The notes under the pieces were generated by a model, which worked only from the letters and a program-made list of their open reading frames with translations, ran no database searches and was not told where the DNA came from. A stretch of DNA of 64,000 bases, taken from contig NZ_CP094997.1 of NCBI RefSeq assembly GCF_022869785.1, positions 2,976,001-3,040,000 of the forward strand, in the 5' to 3' direction. This DNA is from Dyadobacter chenwenxiniae (GTDB taxonomy: Bacteria > Bacteroidota > Bacteroidia > Cytophagales > Spirosomataceae). Below are positions 36,415 to 45,368 of the stretch, in pieces. Within the stretch, counting starts at the first letter, position 1; every line of letters begins with the position of its first letter. A program made the translations under genes and the position numbers.

Positions 36415-36932
36415 ATCATACCTTGCGGCAAGGTGTGTTTTGCCCACTTCGCAAACGCTTCGCGATAGGCTTTTAAGAAATCAGCCCTGACCATTGAAAT
36501 CGTCTGATCGTAGGCTCGCTGCAAGAAATTGTTTGGCCCATGAGGATTGCCACCTCGGTCTTTAAAGCCTCGCGTAATAAAGTGCGTACGCCACCCAACC
36601 TTGTTTCTGGATTTACTAACCCCAACCAATATACGTCCAAGTTCATCTCCCTTTGGTGCGACAGTTTTTATCCTCAAATCTCTCCGCGTCGCTCCGCCTT
36701 GTCGTAAGTAATTCGCGTTATACCCCTTTTTAATCGCCCGGCGGGCTCCCGATAATGATACGCGTTCTGAACCCTTAGAAACAGGCACTTCAATCCATGC
36801 GGCAGTAAGCATCGGACGCACAGCTTTTCTTAAAACAGAGTTCGCTTTGTTCTGAGGGAAAATGCCTGCATACCTGGACATAGCCTTTCCAAGTTTGTCC
36901 ACCTCTTGTGTATCAATTTTGACCTGGATCAC
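36411..36932 (-). CDS. HK97 gp10-family putative neck/tail protein
   Basis: 173 residues with a helical start (DKLGKAMSRYAGIF) and a basic middle (RRAIKKGYNANYLRQGG), then FITRGFKDRGGNPHGPNNFL, matching the HK97 gp10 family. Very basic, as is usual. It overlaps genes on both sides by 4 bp. Role: head-tail connection or tail assembly. Confidence 0.8.
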   Translation of the reverse strand: MIQVKIDTQEVDKLGKAMSRYAGIFPQNKANSVLRKAVRPMLTAAWIEVPVSKGSERVSLSGARRAIKKGYNANYLRQGGATRRDLRIKTVAPKGDELGRILVGVSKSRNKVGWRTHFITRGFKDRGGNPHGPNNFLQRAYDQTISMVRADFLKAYREAFAKWAKHTLPQGMI

Positions 36933-37288
36933 TCAATGTATTGTGTTTTAATCAACAAACCTTCCCTCCTACCAACTTCCGATACCGGCGCGATGATCTT
37001 GTAAATTCTCCCGTCAAACAAATCTTTGATTTGCCAACTTGTTTTAATGTCAAGCCCCACCATGAATCGAATCCGATAGTCATAAAATAGAATCGACCTC
37101 ATTACATTGCTTACTACATCCTCAGCGTCTGTTTTCGATGTGTCTTCTCTATTCGCGGCAACGCCAGTATAGACCACCTTCATCTCACCAGTGAACTCTT
37201 CATTAAAATCGTTTACAATCGTCTGTGGACGTAAAATAGCAATCCTGCGGTCGTAAATTCCGGGGCCTGTCGTCTGTCGTTTTGCCAT
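36929..37288 (-). CDS. Head closure / head-tail adaptor protein
   Basis: 119 residues, small beta barrel: DRRIAILRPQTIVNDFNEEF at the start, a central VYTGVAANRED, and GRIYKIIAPVSEVGRREGL. This matches the SPP1 gp16-like head-tail adaptor family, the stopper that keeps DNA in the filled head. Overlaps the preceding connector gene start by one base (37288). Confidence 0.82.
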   Translation of the reverse strand: MAKRQTTGPGIYDRRIAILRPQTIVNDFNEEFTGEMKVVYTGVAANREDTSKTDAEDVVSNVMRSILFYDYRIRFMVGLDIKTSWQIKDLFDGRIYKIIAPVSEVGRREGLLIKTQYIE

Positions 37289-37836
37289 TATGCGCAGCGC
37301 GGTATCACGTAAATAGAAAGCAAGCGATCTACCATTGTTTTCTTTTCAGCCGGGAGGTCAATGCGGTTTGTGTCCCATTCGCCCACCAGGATTCTGATCG
37401 CCATAACCATGCGCGGCGGGATCTCCTCAGGCCCCATTCCGGCCTTAAATTTTACGATAAAATGCTCGTACTGGTGGTTAAAACTAGGATTCCATATAAT
37501 TCTAGTGTTCTTAGCTCCAACCTTCCGTAAAGCGTAGTTTGTCGTTGCAATAGCGGTTGCCATACCATCTTTAAAACCTTCAATGCTCACAATTTCTTTT
37601 AGAAAAGTGGCGTCTGGAATAGTACAAGGAAGGTTTTCCGTGTACCATTCGTAAGTCGAAATTCCGAGAGAAACATTGCATTCTGTCTCCACATAGTCAA
37701 GAGCAGCATGCATTGTCTCGGCAAGGTCATCATCACACTCATCATAGCCCGGAATGTCCATGCGGATCCATCGGCGGCCATCATCTATACTGAAATTGCC
37801 GCCTCCGTACTTCTCGACTAGATAAGGGTAACTCAT
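37288..37836 (-). CDS. Head-tail connector (gp6-like adaptor)
   Basis: 182 residues, mainly helical with an inserted beta part, and the VMAIRILVGEWDTNR helix typical of HK97 gp6-like adaptors. It ends inside the next gene's start. It lies right after the capsid gene and a 65-residue gene, the canonical place. It would form the ring under the portal. Confidence 0.78.
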   Translation of the reverse strand: MSYPYLVEKYGGGNFSIDDGRRWIRMDIPGYDECDDDLAETMHAALDYVETECNVSLGISTYEWYTENLPCTIPDATFLKEIVSIEGFKDGMATAIATTNYALRKVGAKNTRIIWNPSFNHQYEHFIVKFKAGMGPEEIPPRMVMAIRILVGEWDTNRIDLPAEKKTMVDRLLSIYVIPRCA

Positions 37837-37840
37837 ATTT

Positions 37841-38038
37841 TTACTTTACTGCCTTTGCATATCCCTTTTCAATCCACTCCAATGCCTTTTCCTCTGTAAG
37901 GATTGGCTGTTCACCTACTTCGTGTGCCATAAGAGGGTGGAATTTCGTAATCTCAACCTGTTTAGTCTTGATTTTTTCACCTACCTGAGTTTCCTCAATG
38001 GTCACCTTAGTCTCAGTCTTTTTTGTTTCTTCTGCCAT
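37841..38038 (-). CDS. Hypothetical protein between capsid and connector, 65 aa
   Basis: Lysine- and glutamate-rich (MAEETKKTETKVTIEETQVG) followed by a folded end, PILTEEKALEWIEKGYAK. Small genes at this place in HK97-type clusters sometimes encode head decoration or regulatory proteins; no family was recognised. Clean spacing on both sides. Confidence 0.6.
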   Translation of the reverse strand: MAEETKKTETKVTIEETQVGEKIKTKQVEITKFHPLMAHEVGEQPILTEEKALEWIEKGYAKAVK

Positions 38039-38095
38039 TTGATAAATATGATATGGCCGGTTTCCCGGCCTGGTTATTTCTTACTGGTTTGATGC

Positions 38096-39400
38096 TTACG
38101 CTGTTAAAGCGTCTTTAATTCCTGAAAAGGATTTCACGCGGGCCGCTTTCATGTTCCAGAATGCATTGGCAGTGATTTCGATTTGCGCTGACTTCTTCTT
38201 CGCAAATGGGTCAATGATGTACTCAGTTCCGCCCCACATTCCAACCATAAAATCAGAGAAATTACCATAAACGATTGCAGATGCGACGTTTGTAGCTGTT
38301 CCCTTCGTCAAATTGGATGGTACGATGTTTGAAATCACGGCCTTGTATCCGTTCAATTCATTGTCATCGTTGTAAACAGGATCTCCGTTTGTGCCTGTAA
38401 ACTTCTGAGTAGTCTTCAATTTGGCCTTCACTTTCGTGTTGGTCAGATACTTAGGAGTGCCGCGTTTGTGGTTGTATCCATCAACTAACGCTTCAAGAGC
38501 AACGATATCATTGTAAGTTGGAGCTGCTCCGTTTAGTCCAAGAGCCAACAGGTTACCATTAGCCAATGTTATGATCGTCAGAAGGTTTGAAATCGCCTCA
38601 GCATTCATCTTCTGTGCAAGCGCCTCACCAATCGCATTGATTGTGAAATTCTGCATATCAATGGAAGATTGAATAAGCAGCTGACGAGAAATAGGTACAG
38701 TTGTGCCTCTACGCGCTGGCTTCATTTCGAATGAACTGAACAGGATTTCACTGTCATTCATGGCCTCAATTTCTGTCAGCTCCTGAATAATAGGCATTGT
38801 TTCCTGTACTGGGAAAACTAAGTCACCGGTTAATCCAGTCATAAACCGTGCGCCAACCTCATCTAGGAAGGTGTTAGCCTGCAATACTTCAAGAACGCCT
38901 TGCAGTTTTTTCTCAACTAGCACACCGCCCTGATCGCCCGGATTCGTCGTTTGCAACGTTACAGTTTGACCGCGTTTTTGCAAAACTTCATCCAAAACAA
39001 CAATCCCGTTACCGGTAAGTTTGATGCCGTCTTCTTTTGCTCGGGCTTCCGCCATTTGCTGAACCTCTGCTTCAATACCATCCAAGGCGCGGTTGTCGAG
39101 TTTGGCTAACAGCGCCTTATTAAGGTTATAGCCCGCAAGATCACGCTGATCACCTTTCGATGTATCGCGATTCCCTTCTTCACCTGAACCAACGTAAGCT
39201 GCCCGACCAAGTTGGAAAGACTCAATTTGCCTCTTACTGGCAATTACCTCATCAAGAACAAGCACTTCACTCGTGCGAGTTGTGAAAAGGGTCCGCTCTT
39301 CAGCTGTCAATTCGCGTTTGTCGGATTCGTCTGCCAATGTCTCGGCTTCTCCGAATTTTAGAGCACGCTCATCAAGCAGCTCTTTAAGCGTTTTTTTCAT
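38096..39400 (-). CDS. HK97-fold major capsid protein
   Basis: 434 residues. The first 100 form the coiled-coil delta (scaffold) domain (LKELLDERALKFGEAETLA). The fold proper starts about residue 150 with QTTNPGDQGGVLVEK and contains the MKPARRGTTVPISRQLL spine segment and the P-domain and E-loop. Its protease and portal lie immediately upstream, so the delta domain is probably cleaved off during maturation. Confidence 0.93.
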   Translation of the reverse strand: MKKTLKELLDERALKFGEAETLADESDKRELTAEERTLFTTRTSEVLVLDEVIASKRQIESFQLGRAAYVGSGEEGNRDTSKGDQRDLAGYNLNKALLAKLDNRALDGIEAEVQQMAEARAKEDGIKLTGNGIVVLDEVLQKRGQTVTLQTTNPGDQGGVLVEKKLQGVLEVLQANTFLDEVGARFMTGLTGDLVFPVQETMPIIQELTEIEAMNDSEILFSSFEMKPARRGTTVPISRQLLIQSSIDMQNFTINAIGEALAQKMNAEAISNLLTIITLANGNLLALGLNGAAPTYNDIVALEALVDGYNHKRGTPKYLTNTKVKAKLKTTQKFTGTNGDPVYNDDNELNGYKAVISNIVPSNLTKGTATNVASAIVYGNFSDFMVGMWGGTEYIIDPFAKKKSAQIEITANAFWNMKAARVKSFSGIKDALTA

Positions 39401-39427
39401 TTTTTTATTTGTTGATGAAGTTGTAAA

Positions 39428-40024
39428 CTATCTTAACAGGGCCACTTTCATTCTGGCAAACTGGCTCCTGTACTGAATTTCTTGCTGCTTGTTTTCCTTG
39501 ATAAAGTCGTCAAATGACCGCTTGGCTACGTCCGTTGTTGTATTCATGTAGGCAGGCATTGATACGGGCCCGAATTCGTAGACCTCCTCAATTTTTTTGA
39601 CATACCGAACTATAATTCCGTCTGCCTCCTGGACCCATTCGTCACCTCCTTTTTGCACAGCATTGAACATGAAGGAACTTCCCGTTACGTCTCTGCGTAC
39701 AATCGGCGCAATCACTATGTCCCGGGTGGTCTGATTGTCCGGCGGCAGAATATCATATTCCAAATAGTCGGAAGTGATATTGTAGCTCACTGTTTTATTC
39801 CGGACTGAGCCCAAAATGTGATTCATGTTGTGGTTATAGCATGAAATCGCGTCATCTATCCGTGCTCCTTCTAATGCCCTGGAATCAATTATCTCATGGA
39901 ACCAACCTATCTTCCGGGATCTTTGATTGAACACGATGCCCTTGCCTGGAATGTGCCAGACGCCTTCTTCATTCTGGATCGCTCTAACCTCGCTGAACTC
40001 CTGCGGAAGCACCCTTGTTTCCAT
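39428..40024 (-). CDS. HK97 family prohead protease
   Basis: 198 residues. Likely catalytic His in ISCYNHNMNHILG and Ser in RDVTGSSFMF, in the expected order and spacing for S78-type assemblins. The VYEFGPVSMPAYMNTT block is diagnostic. It overlaps the portal gene by 41 bp. Trims the capsid delta domain inside the prohead. Confidence 0.9.
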   Translation of the reverse strand: METRVLPQEFSEVRAIQNEEGVWHIPGKGIVFNQRSRKIGWFHEIIDSRALEGARIDDAISCYNHNMNHILGSVRNKTVSYNITSDYLEYDILPPDNQTTRDIVIAPIVRRDVTGSSFMFNAVQKGGDEWVQEADGIIVRYVKKIEEVYEFGPVSMPAYMNTTTDVAKRSFDDFIKENKQQEIQYRSQFARMKVALLR

Positions 40025-41303
40025 TCCTTTTTGATGTTTTTACCTCGTCGATTAATTCCAGAGGCGTCATTGTGCCGTTCATGTATGCCCTGTTGCCAGT
40101 ACCTTTCGGTAGCGGCCCCATATCGTCGTAATATCTTGCTTCGTCTGGCGTGTAAATGCCGCTAGTTACCATGCGCTGCAAATGTTCAGACTGCGTTTTC
40201 CAATCGCCTCTAAGAAGCCCTTTGAAATTGTGTTTGGTGTAATATCCATTTTGCAAATCGTCCCCGCGAAAGCATTTATAGTCAACCTCTTCTTCAATTT
40301 GCCGAGCTATCGGGACTAATACTGAATTAGTTAGAATCGTGTACATCTGCTCCACTCCACTTCCCCAACTGCTCTGCACTTCGGTATCTCCAATCATTGA
40401 AAGGCTCAGATTGAACATCTTTGCGATGTCTTTATCTGACATCTCGAAAATTTCCAGAAGCCGGGAGTCGGCAGGAGATAATCCAATCGGGTGAAATTTA
40501 ACCCCCGGCGCAAAAACTGCTATTCCGTCACCGTTATCAAAAGCTTTTACTACCTGACTCTTGATTCCCTTTGCAACTTCTTCTGTTTTGGCATTTGCCA
40601 TGGCTGGATTTTCGATGATCCCGCCCATAAATGTTCCGTTCCTGAAAAACTTTGCCGCAAATTCCTTCGCTGTTAGATCAATCTCAATCGTTTGGTGTTG
40701 CCAGCTAATAATCGAGCCGCCCGTAGCTCCGTCAAAATCTAAATCTTTAAGAAAAATCACATCATCTTGTGACAGCTTCTTATTCAAATGAGGGATATCA
40801 AAAAAATAGCTATCTGACTCCCTATCGTGCAAAATGTAAACTTGACTGCATGGATATGGTTGAATTTCAATAGTATGCCTTGCTCGATTTCGTTTGATTT
40901 CAGCCACTGACCACCCATGCACCAGGCAGTTGAGTAGCATCGCTCTCTTTGCCACGAGCGGGGCCATGTTCTTGTTAAACCGCGTCTCTAAAACGTAGTT
41001 TAATGGATGCTTTGATTGCTTCATTGCACCCTGGCCCAGCTCCGAACGGTAAACATTATACGGTAAGCTTGCAATCTGGTTCGAAATGAATTTCACGCAA
41101 CCGTAAAAGGTTGCTAAACCCATTGCATTTTTAGCCGTTACGTGCGCCCTTAGGTGTTCAAGACCTAGCTTCTTTAAGAAAACATCGCCATCATCCGCTA
41201 CGGAAGCTAATACAGATCGCTCCTCTGCAATTGGCACAATGCTGATTGCTGGTGTTGGAACGAATGTGCTCCTCCCAATGAGATTTGAAAGCCAATTAGC
41301 CAA
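39984..41303 (-). CDS. Portal protein, HK97 family
   Basis: 439 residues with FYGCVKFISNQIASLPYNVY near residue 65, KRAMLLNCLVHGWSVAEIKR, and the C-terminal GDWKTQSEHLQRMVTSGIYTP followed by DEARYYDDMGPLP, all hallmarks of the phage portal family. Forms the dodecameric DNA gate at the head vertex and nucleates capsid assembly. Its last 41 bp overlap the protease start in another frame. Confidence 0.92.
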   Translation of the reverse strand: MANWLSNLIGRSTFVPTPAISIVPIAEERSVLASVADDGDVFLKKLGLEHLRAHVTAKNAMGLATFYGCVKFISNQIASLPYNVYRSELGQGAMKQSKHPLNYVLETRFNKNMAPLVAKRAMLLNCLVHGWSVAEIKRNRARHTIEIQPYPCSQVYILHDRESDSYFFDIPHLNKKLSQDDVIFLKDLDFDGATGGSIISWQHQTIEIDLTAKEFAAKFFRNGTFMGGIIENPAMANAKTEEVAKGIKSQVVKAFDNGDGIAVFAPGVKFHPIGLSPADSRLLEIFEMSDKDIAKMFNLSLSMIGDTEVQSSWGSGVEQMYTILTNSVLVPIARQIEEEVDYKCFRGDDLQNGYYTKHNFKGLLRGDWKTQSEHLQRMVTSGIYTPDEARYYDDMGPLPKGTGNRAYMNGTMTPLELIDEVKTSKRNGNKGASAGVQRG

Positions 41304-41374
41304 TTAATGTTTCGGTTTACGCGAAAGTTAATCGAGTTCCAATTCATCAATGGTAACTGTCAATACCAGTATTT

Positions 41375-41575
41375 TTAAATTTGCTCTTTTTGAGTGTAAA
41401 AAGCCGTTTTAAACGACTCAAAGGAGTTGTAGTAGCTTTGATAGCCCTTTTCCTCGCATAGCTGCTCTACCTGGTCGAACGACTGTTTTAATCGTTTTTT
41501 TGACATGTAGAATTCGTTAAAAAGCTTGAAATAAGCCTTTTTAGTTAGTTGTAAATCAGATTGCTCAATCTCCAT
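41375..41575 (-). CDS. Hypothetical protein between terminase and portal, 66 aa
   Basis: Charged and helical with many aromatic residues (AYFKLFNEFYMSKKRLKQSF, ESFKTAFYTQKEQI). Its start is one base from the terminase large subunit stop. Too short for a domain call. Real by spacing and composition. Function unknown. Confidence 0.5.
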   Translation of the reverse strand: MEIEQSDLQLTKKAYFKLFNEFYMSKKRLKQSFDQVEQLCEEKGYQSYYNSFESFKTAFYTQKEQI

Positions 41576-41576
41576 A

Positions 41577-43289
41577 TTAAATTATTCCTGTAAATCCACT
41601 ATTCGCATAATTCTCGGTGCCTATATGCCATTTGACATATGTTCCCAGGGCCATTATTTTCGAAACAATACCATCGATTTTGTCTCGGCTTTTCTTCTTA
41701 TCTGGGCGGATATTGCCGATTGGGTCGGTGTGGAGCGCGACATTGGCAAGTTGCCAGGCGGATACCGGGTTTCCATCATGTTTTAGCCTGGTATTCATAA
41801 CCATCTCTTCAAAAAGTTTTGTTGGTGGGCTCATATTAATCGCCGCTTGCTTGAACGTTTGAACCTTGCTGTGATAGTCATAGACCAGCTCCCCGTCCTC
41901 TTTTCGAATTGCCGCGTAGGTAGTACCCATTTCATTCTCTAAATCCTGTTTAAGCATGGCTGAATGCCATGGGTCAAGAGAAATAAACCGCATATCATAA
42001 TTTGAAGCATCCTCGTAGATATCTTGCTTTAACCATTCATAATCGGTGGTACATCCTGGCGTTAGCGTTAAAAATTCATCTTCTGCCCACTCTTTATAGT
42101 CGATACCATGCCGTGATGCATATTCAGCTGTATCTTCCGGCACGTAATATCTGGTTGTGACAAAATTATACTCTGGGAAATATTTTGAATAAGCGGTAAA
42201 ATCACTGGTTTCGCCAAGGTCAACGGCGGCGTAACAAACCGCATCAGCTGGAATCTGGATATTCGGGTCAGCACCTTTTGCCCACAATTCCGAAGCTAAC
42301 CATGTCACATCCGAGTCAACCCATAAATCAAGGTGTTTCGTCTTGAATTCAACCTCCTCCCGGCCGTTCTTTTTAGCTTTTTCATACTCTTCTTGCAGGA
42401 ACTGAGGTCTTACAGAAACGCCATAATTTGGATTGGCTTTGCGCCACATATTAGGATCCTCCCAGTCATCGCCCTCGTCAAGTGTGTAAATTACTGTAAA
42501 CAGGTTCTCACGATTGTAAAAGCCCTTGAGAATGGAAATACAGTCACCTCGATATTTATAACAAGGGCCCTGTTTATTGGATCCTGATGTGGTTATAGTA
42601 AAGAATAATGGTTGCTCGCGGGCTGCCATCCCAGATCTGAGAGAAGTCTTTACATCGTCAGTTTTATGAACGTGATATTCATCAAAAAGGACGCAACTTG
42701 AATGCTTTCCTTCCGTATTATCAGCGTCGTGAGAGACAGCCGACATAGTTCCCTCATTATAATCGCAGTATAGGCTGTAAGTGAGTATATCGAGCTCTGG
42801 ACGAATATATTCAGACTGTCGTGCCATTGATTTAGCAGCCTTAAAACATATTCCGGCTTGATCCCTAGTAGCCGCAGCGGCATAAACTTCTGGCGTGTTC
42901 TCTTCGTCAATCACCAACATGATAAGGCCGATTGCAGCAGCAAGCTCGGTTTTCCCGTTTTTCTTGCAGATCTCGACGTATACCTCGGTGAACCTGCGGT
43001 TTCCGTCATCTAACCGCTTCCACCCAAAAATATTGGCAACGATAAAACATTGCCATGGTTGCAAGTCAAATGCCTTTCCTTTCCACTTTCCTTTTGTAAA
43101 ACGCAGTAATTCAAAAAAATCGAGTGCCTTTTGTGCGGCTTCCTCATCAAATAAAAATCCTTTTTCTGTCGCGGCCAATAAATCATTTTGAAAACGCTGA
43201 ACCGCCAGCTTGACATAATTGCACACAACGATCTCCCCCGACTCGACACCGGAAACATAATCGTAAAGTTTGGAAATAGGGTTAATCAT
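41577..43289 (-). CDS. terL: Terminase large subunit
   Basis: 570 residues. ATPase domain: Walker A region YVEICKKNGKTELAAAIGL (about residue 110), Walker B and catalytic carboxylate in SCVLFDEYHVHKT, coupling motif FFTITTSGSN. Nuclease domain: acidic residues in CYAAVDLGETSDFTA, RFISLDPWHSAML and near the C-terminus. This is the HK97/lambda-like terminase-1 class, which cuts and pumps DNA at the portal. Overlaps the small subunit stop by 4 bp. Confidence 0.93.
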   Translation of the reverse strand: MINPISKLYDYVSGVESGEIVVCNYVKLAVQRFQNDLLAATEKGFLFDEEAAQKALDFFELLRFTKGKWKGKAFDLQPWQCFIVANIFGWKRLDDGNRRFTEVYVEICKKNGKTELAAAIGLIMLVIDEENTPEVYAAAATRDQAGICFKAAKSMARQSEYIRPELDILTYSLYCDYNEGTMSAVSHDADNTEGKHSSCVLFDEYHVHKTDDVKTSLRSGMAAREQPLFFTITTSGSNKQGPCYKYRGDCISILKGFYNRENLFTVIYTLDEGDDWEDPNMWRKANPNYGVSVRPQFLQEEYEKAKKNGREEVEFKTKHLDLWVDSDVTWLASELWAKGADPNIQIPADAVCYAAVDLGETSDFTAYSKYFPEYNFVTTRYYVPEDTAEYASRHGIDYKEWAEDEFLTLTPGCTTDYEWLKQDIYEDASNYDMRFISLDPWHSAMLKQDLENEMGTTYAAIRKEDGELVYDYHSKVQTFKQAAINMSPPTKLFEEMVMNTRLKHDGNPVSAWQLANVALHTDPIGNIRPDKKKSRDKIDGIVSKIMALGTYVKWHIGTENYANSGFTGII

Positions 43290-43771
43290 TGTTCCTTACC
43301 GCGGTTCCTTAATTCTTGCAATGGATTTTTCTTTGCTTGGACTGCGGCTTTAACCTTTGCTCTGCTGGCGGGAGTCATTCCAAATTCTGTTAGCAGCCTT
43401 AGCAAGCTTTTTTCGGAATCTGCCATGATTTCATATTTCGGATCTTTCTTGGTCACCATGGCGCCCACATCAGATTTATGCTCGGATATGTAGTCGTCAG
43501 TAGTAATAAGCTCCGCCCCAAATTTCTGAACCCTTACGAAGGTTTTACACAGGAGGCCAAATGCCACTTCGTCCGTTTCTTTGAGTACGTCGTTTTTTTG
43601 CAGATAGTCGTACCATTTCGACCAGACCTCTTTTTCCTCATCGGTCAACCAATCAACCGGCGATTTTTTGAGTTCATCAACTATCTTGACCCGGTCCTTG
43701 TGCCGGTCTTTGCGGTACGTGCCTTGTGCTTGTAGCAGTTCGGTACTTTTCGGTTTTCTTCCAGCTGGCAT
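43286..43771 (-). CDS. terS: Terminase small subunit, P27 family
   Basis: 161 residues from ATG 43771 (MPAGRKPKSTELLQAQGTYR), the typical basic P27 opening; a 12-residue extension to 43807 is possible. Helical body with CKTFVRVQKFGAELITTDD and C-terminal EFGMTPASRAKVKA. Recognises the packaging site and feeds DNA to the large subunit. A probable packaging-site region lies upstream, at 44123-44524. Confidence 0.87.
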   Translation of the reverse strand: MPAGRKPKSTELLQAQGTYRKDRHKDRVKIVDELKKSPVDWLTDEEKEVWSKWYDYLQKNDVLKETDEVAFGLLCKTFVRVQKFGAELITTDDYISEHKSDVGAMVTKKDPKYEIMADSEKSLLRLLTEFGMTPASRAKVKAAVQAKKNPLQELRNRGKEQ

Positions 43772-43775
43772 ATTT

Positions 43776-43997
43776 CTATTTTGTGTAAGGATACATTTGT
43801 AACGCAATTTTTATCCGGCGCAAAAACGGAAGTGTATCGTCCACAACGAGATTGTTTTCGGAATCAACCAACATTAACCTTTCGTTTTCTTTTGAAGGGA
43901 AGTCCTTTTCGATGTAGAGGGTGCTACCATTCGCACTTCGAGTAACGTATAGGTTCCCGACCAGAAGCGGCTTAGATATCCACGGGTGGTTATACAC
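43776..43997 (-). CDS. Hypothetical protein, 73 aa, GTG start
   Basis: Translation is protein-like: SANGSTLYIEKDFPSKENER and VDSENNLVVDDTLPFLRR. It begins at GTG 43997 and overlaps the preceding 82-residue gene by 124 bp in the -1 frame. The overlapped stretch of the other gene looks less natural, so the two may be parts of one gene joined by a frameshift. Lies 5 bp before terS. Function unknown. Confidence 0.5.
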   Translation of the reverse strand: MYNHPWISKPLLVGNLYVTRSANGSTLYIEKDFPSKENERLMLVDSENNLVVDDTLPFLRRIKIALQMYPYTK

Positions 43998-44122
43998 ACT
44001 AAATCGCCTACTGCACGATCGTGAATAGTTTCAAAAATTGCTAACAATGCGTATGTTTCATCATCACCGCTTAGGTTATGCAGGGCTTCCTTTATTTCTT
44101 TTAGTACTGGATGATCTGTCAT
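43874..44122 (-). CDS. Hypothetical protein, 82 aa, overlapping the next gene
   Basis: The first 40 residues look like a real helical domain (VLKEIKEALHNLSGDDETYA, then FETIHDRAVGD). The remainder, which overlaps the next gene in another frame, is rich in Thr/Ser/Arg and unlike a folded protein. A -1 shift near 43998-44010 would join the good halves. First leftward gene after the non-coding packaging-site candidate. Confidence 0.5.
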   Translation of the reverse strand: MTDHPVLKEIKEALHNLSGDDETYALLAIFETIHDRAVGDLVCITTRGYLSRFWSGTYTLLEVRMVAPSTSKRTSLQKKTKG

Positions 44123-44524
44123 TTCAATTATGAAGGTTAATTATCTGCAAATGCAATCGGTAACCGGCTTTCTACATCCGAAGCAATGTAACTCTTCTTG
44201 CCGCGATCAATAAAACCCCTTGTGCGAATATTTCCAACTTCAAAAACGGGGAATTTCAATTCAATTTTGACACGATATAAGGATGTGGGCAGGGGCGGTT
44301 GCCAAAGGTCGAGCCCTAAACTTTTGACCCTCCCCCGTGTAGTAGCACTACTACGCCCTTACAACGCTGGAAATGGCCTTTTTGGGTTAAGTCCACGGAT
44401 CTTATTTGCCAACAACTAGACTGGAAAACCGCTGAATAGAATATTGAGCCGCGTCGCCATTTTGCATTAGGTAGTTAAGTTTATCTCTGGTCTTTATTGA
44501 TTAATACCTCATCAAAATGATCTC
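44123..44524. other. Non-coding region upstream of the terminase genes; packaging-site candidate
   Basis: About 400 bp between the leftward terminase block and a rightward cargo gene. It contains a G-rich then C-rich stretch (44286-44336) and a perfect palindrome-like element at 44339-44354: GTAGTAG, CA, CTACTAC. Phage cos or pac sites normally lie next to terS, so this is a fair candidate; the exact site cannot be read. Confidence 0.4.
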
Positions 44525-44974
44525 ATGAAAGAGCTCTTCGATTCAATTTTAGACACAATTTCAAACAGTTTCCGAGAAATAAAATCGATACCAAATGCCG
44601 AAGAAAGTAAGATGCTGGGTTATCGATATATTCAATTATTAATTCAAACCCTAAGCCCGCATACAATAACCCTTGAATTTGCTCCAAATACTCCAAGTGG
44701 ACCATTGTTAGTGATAAAAATTTATCCGGCAATCAATTCTATTGAGAGGCACTTGTTTAAGCCTCTTCCAGAATTTTCAAACGCTCAATCCCAATACTCA
44801 CACGAGAAAAAGAGCATATTTATCATAGGCGACATCCCAAATTCAAGTCAATACAAGGTTTCTTTAACGAGTTTGGCCCCAGAAAGTAGCTCAGATAAAG
44901 AAATGTCTGAACATGAGATAATATCAGAAATCATGGCACTGCTCTCGGAATCTGAGTTTGGCAGAGACTTTTAA
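44525..44974 (+). CDS. Cargo (moron) gene on the strand opposite to the late operon, 149 aa
   Basis: Only rightward gene among the leftward morphogenesis and early genes (25.6-51.4 kb). Soluble, with an N-terminal helix (MKELFDSILDTISNSFREIK), a beta-rich centre and a Glu/Ser-rich end (SSDKEMSEHEIISEIM). AT-richer than its neighbours. No family recognised. Isolated opposite-strand genes in this position are commonly expressed in the lysogen and protect host or prophage. I cannot assign a function. Confidence 0.6.
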   Translation: MKELFDSILDTISNSFREIKSIPNAEESKMLGYRYIQLLIQTLSPHTITLEFAPNTPSGPLLVIKIYPAINSIERHLFKPLPEFSNAQSQYSHEKKSIFIIGDIPNSSQYKVSLTSLAPESSSDKEMSEHEIISEIMALLSESEFGRDF

Positions 44975-45042
44975 TGACCTGAATTGCGTTCACTTCTTAC
45001 TACCTTCCCGCTTACACGTCGTGCCGTCACCAAGAATATTCA

Positions 45043-45363
45043 TCAAACAGGCTCAACCAGACTCAGCTTCCATCTGCTGATGTACACGATCTGCGCTTCA
45101 ATAGTCTCGGTTTTATCTGCGTCATTTTTAAGCTTGAATGTATGCAGCGCAGCGGGTGCAGCTCGATAGGCCTTTATAATCTGTGCCAATTGTTTCTCTC
45201 TGTCCTCATCAGTTCCGCCTATCTCAATATCCCATTGTGTATTGCGTCCTCTGATTCGCGTCATTATTGAGGACTTGCAGAACACTATAATCGCCTTTTT
45301 GTCTGCTACTTCTCTCGCCTCCTTTCCTGCTACCGCTTCTTCCAGCATTGTTTCTGTGCTCAT
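45043..45363 (-). CDS. Hypothetical protein, 106 aa
   Basis: Helical N-terminus (TMLEEAVAGKEAREVADKKA), then a beta strand IIVFCKSS and DIEIGGTDEDREKQLAQIIK. No recognised family. Third of three small genes between the HNH gene and the packaging region, each separated by a few bases, so one leftward transcript. Could serve replication, packaging or lysis; no membrane segment is visible. Confidence 0.5.
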   Translation of the reverse strand: MSTETMLEEAVAGKEAREVADKKAIIVFCKSSIMTRIRGRNTQWDIEIGGTDEDREKQLAQIIKAYRAAPAALHTFKLKNDADKTETIEAQIVYISRWKLSLVEPV

Positions 45364-45368
45364 TTGCT

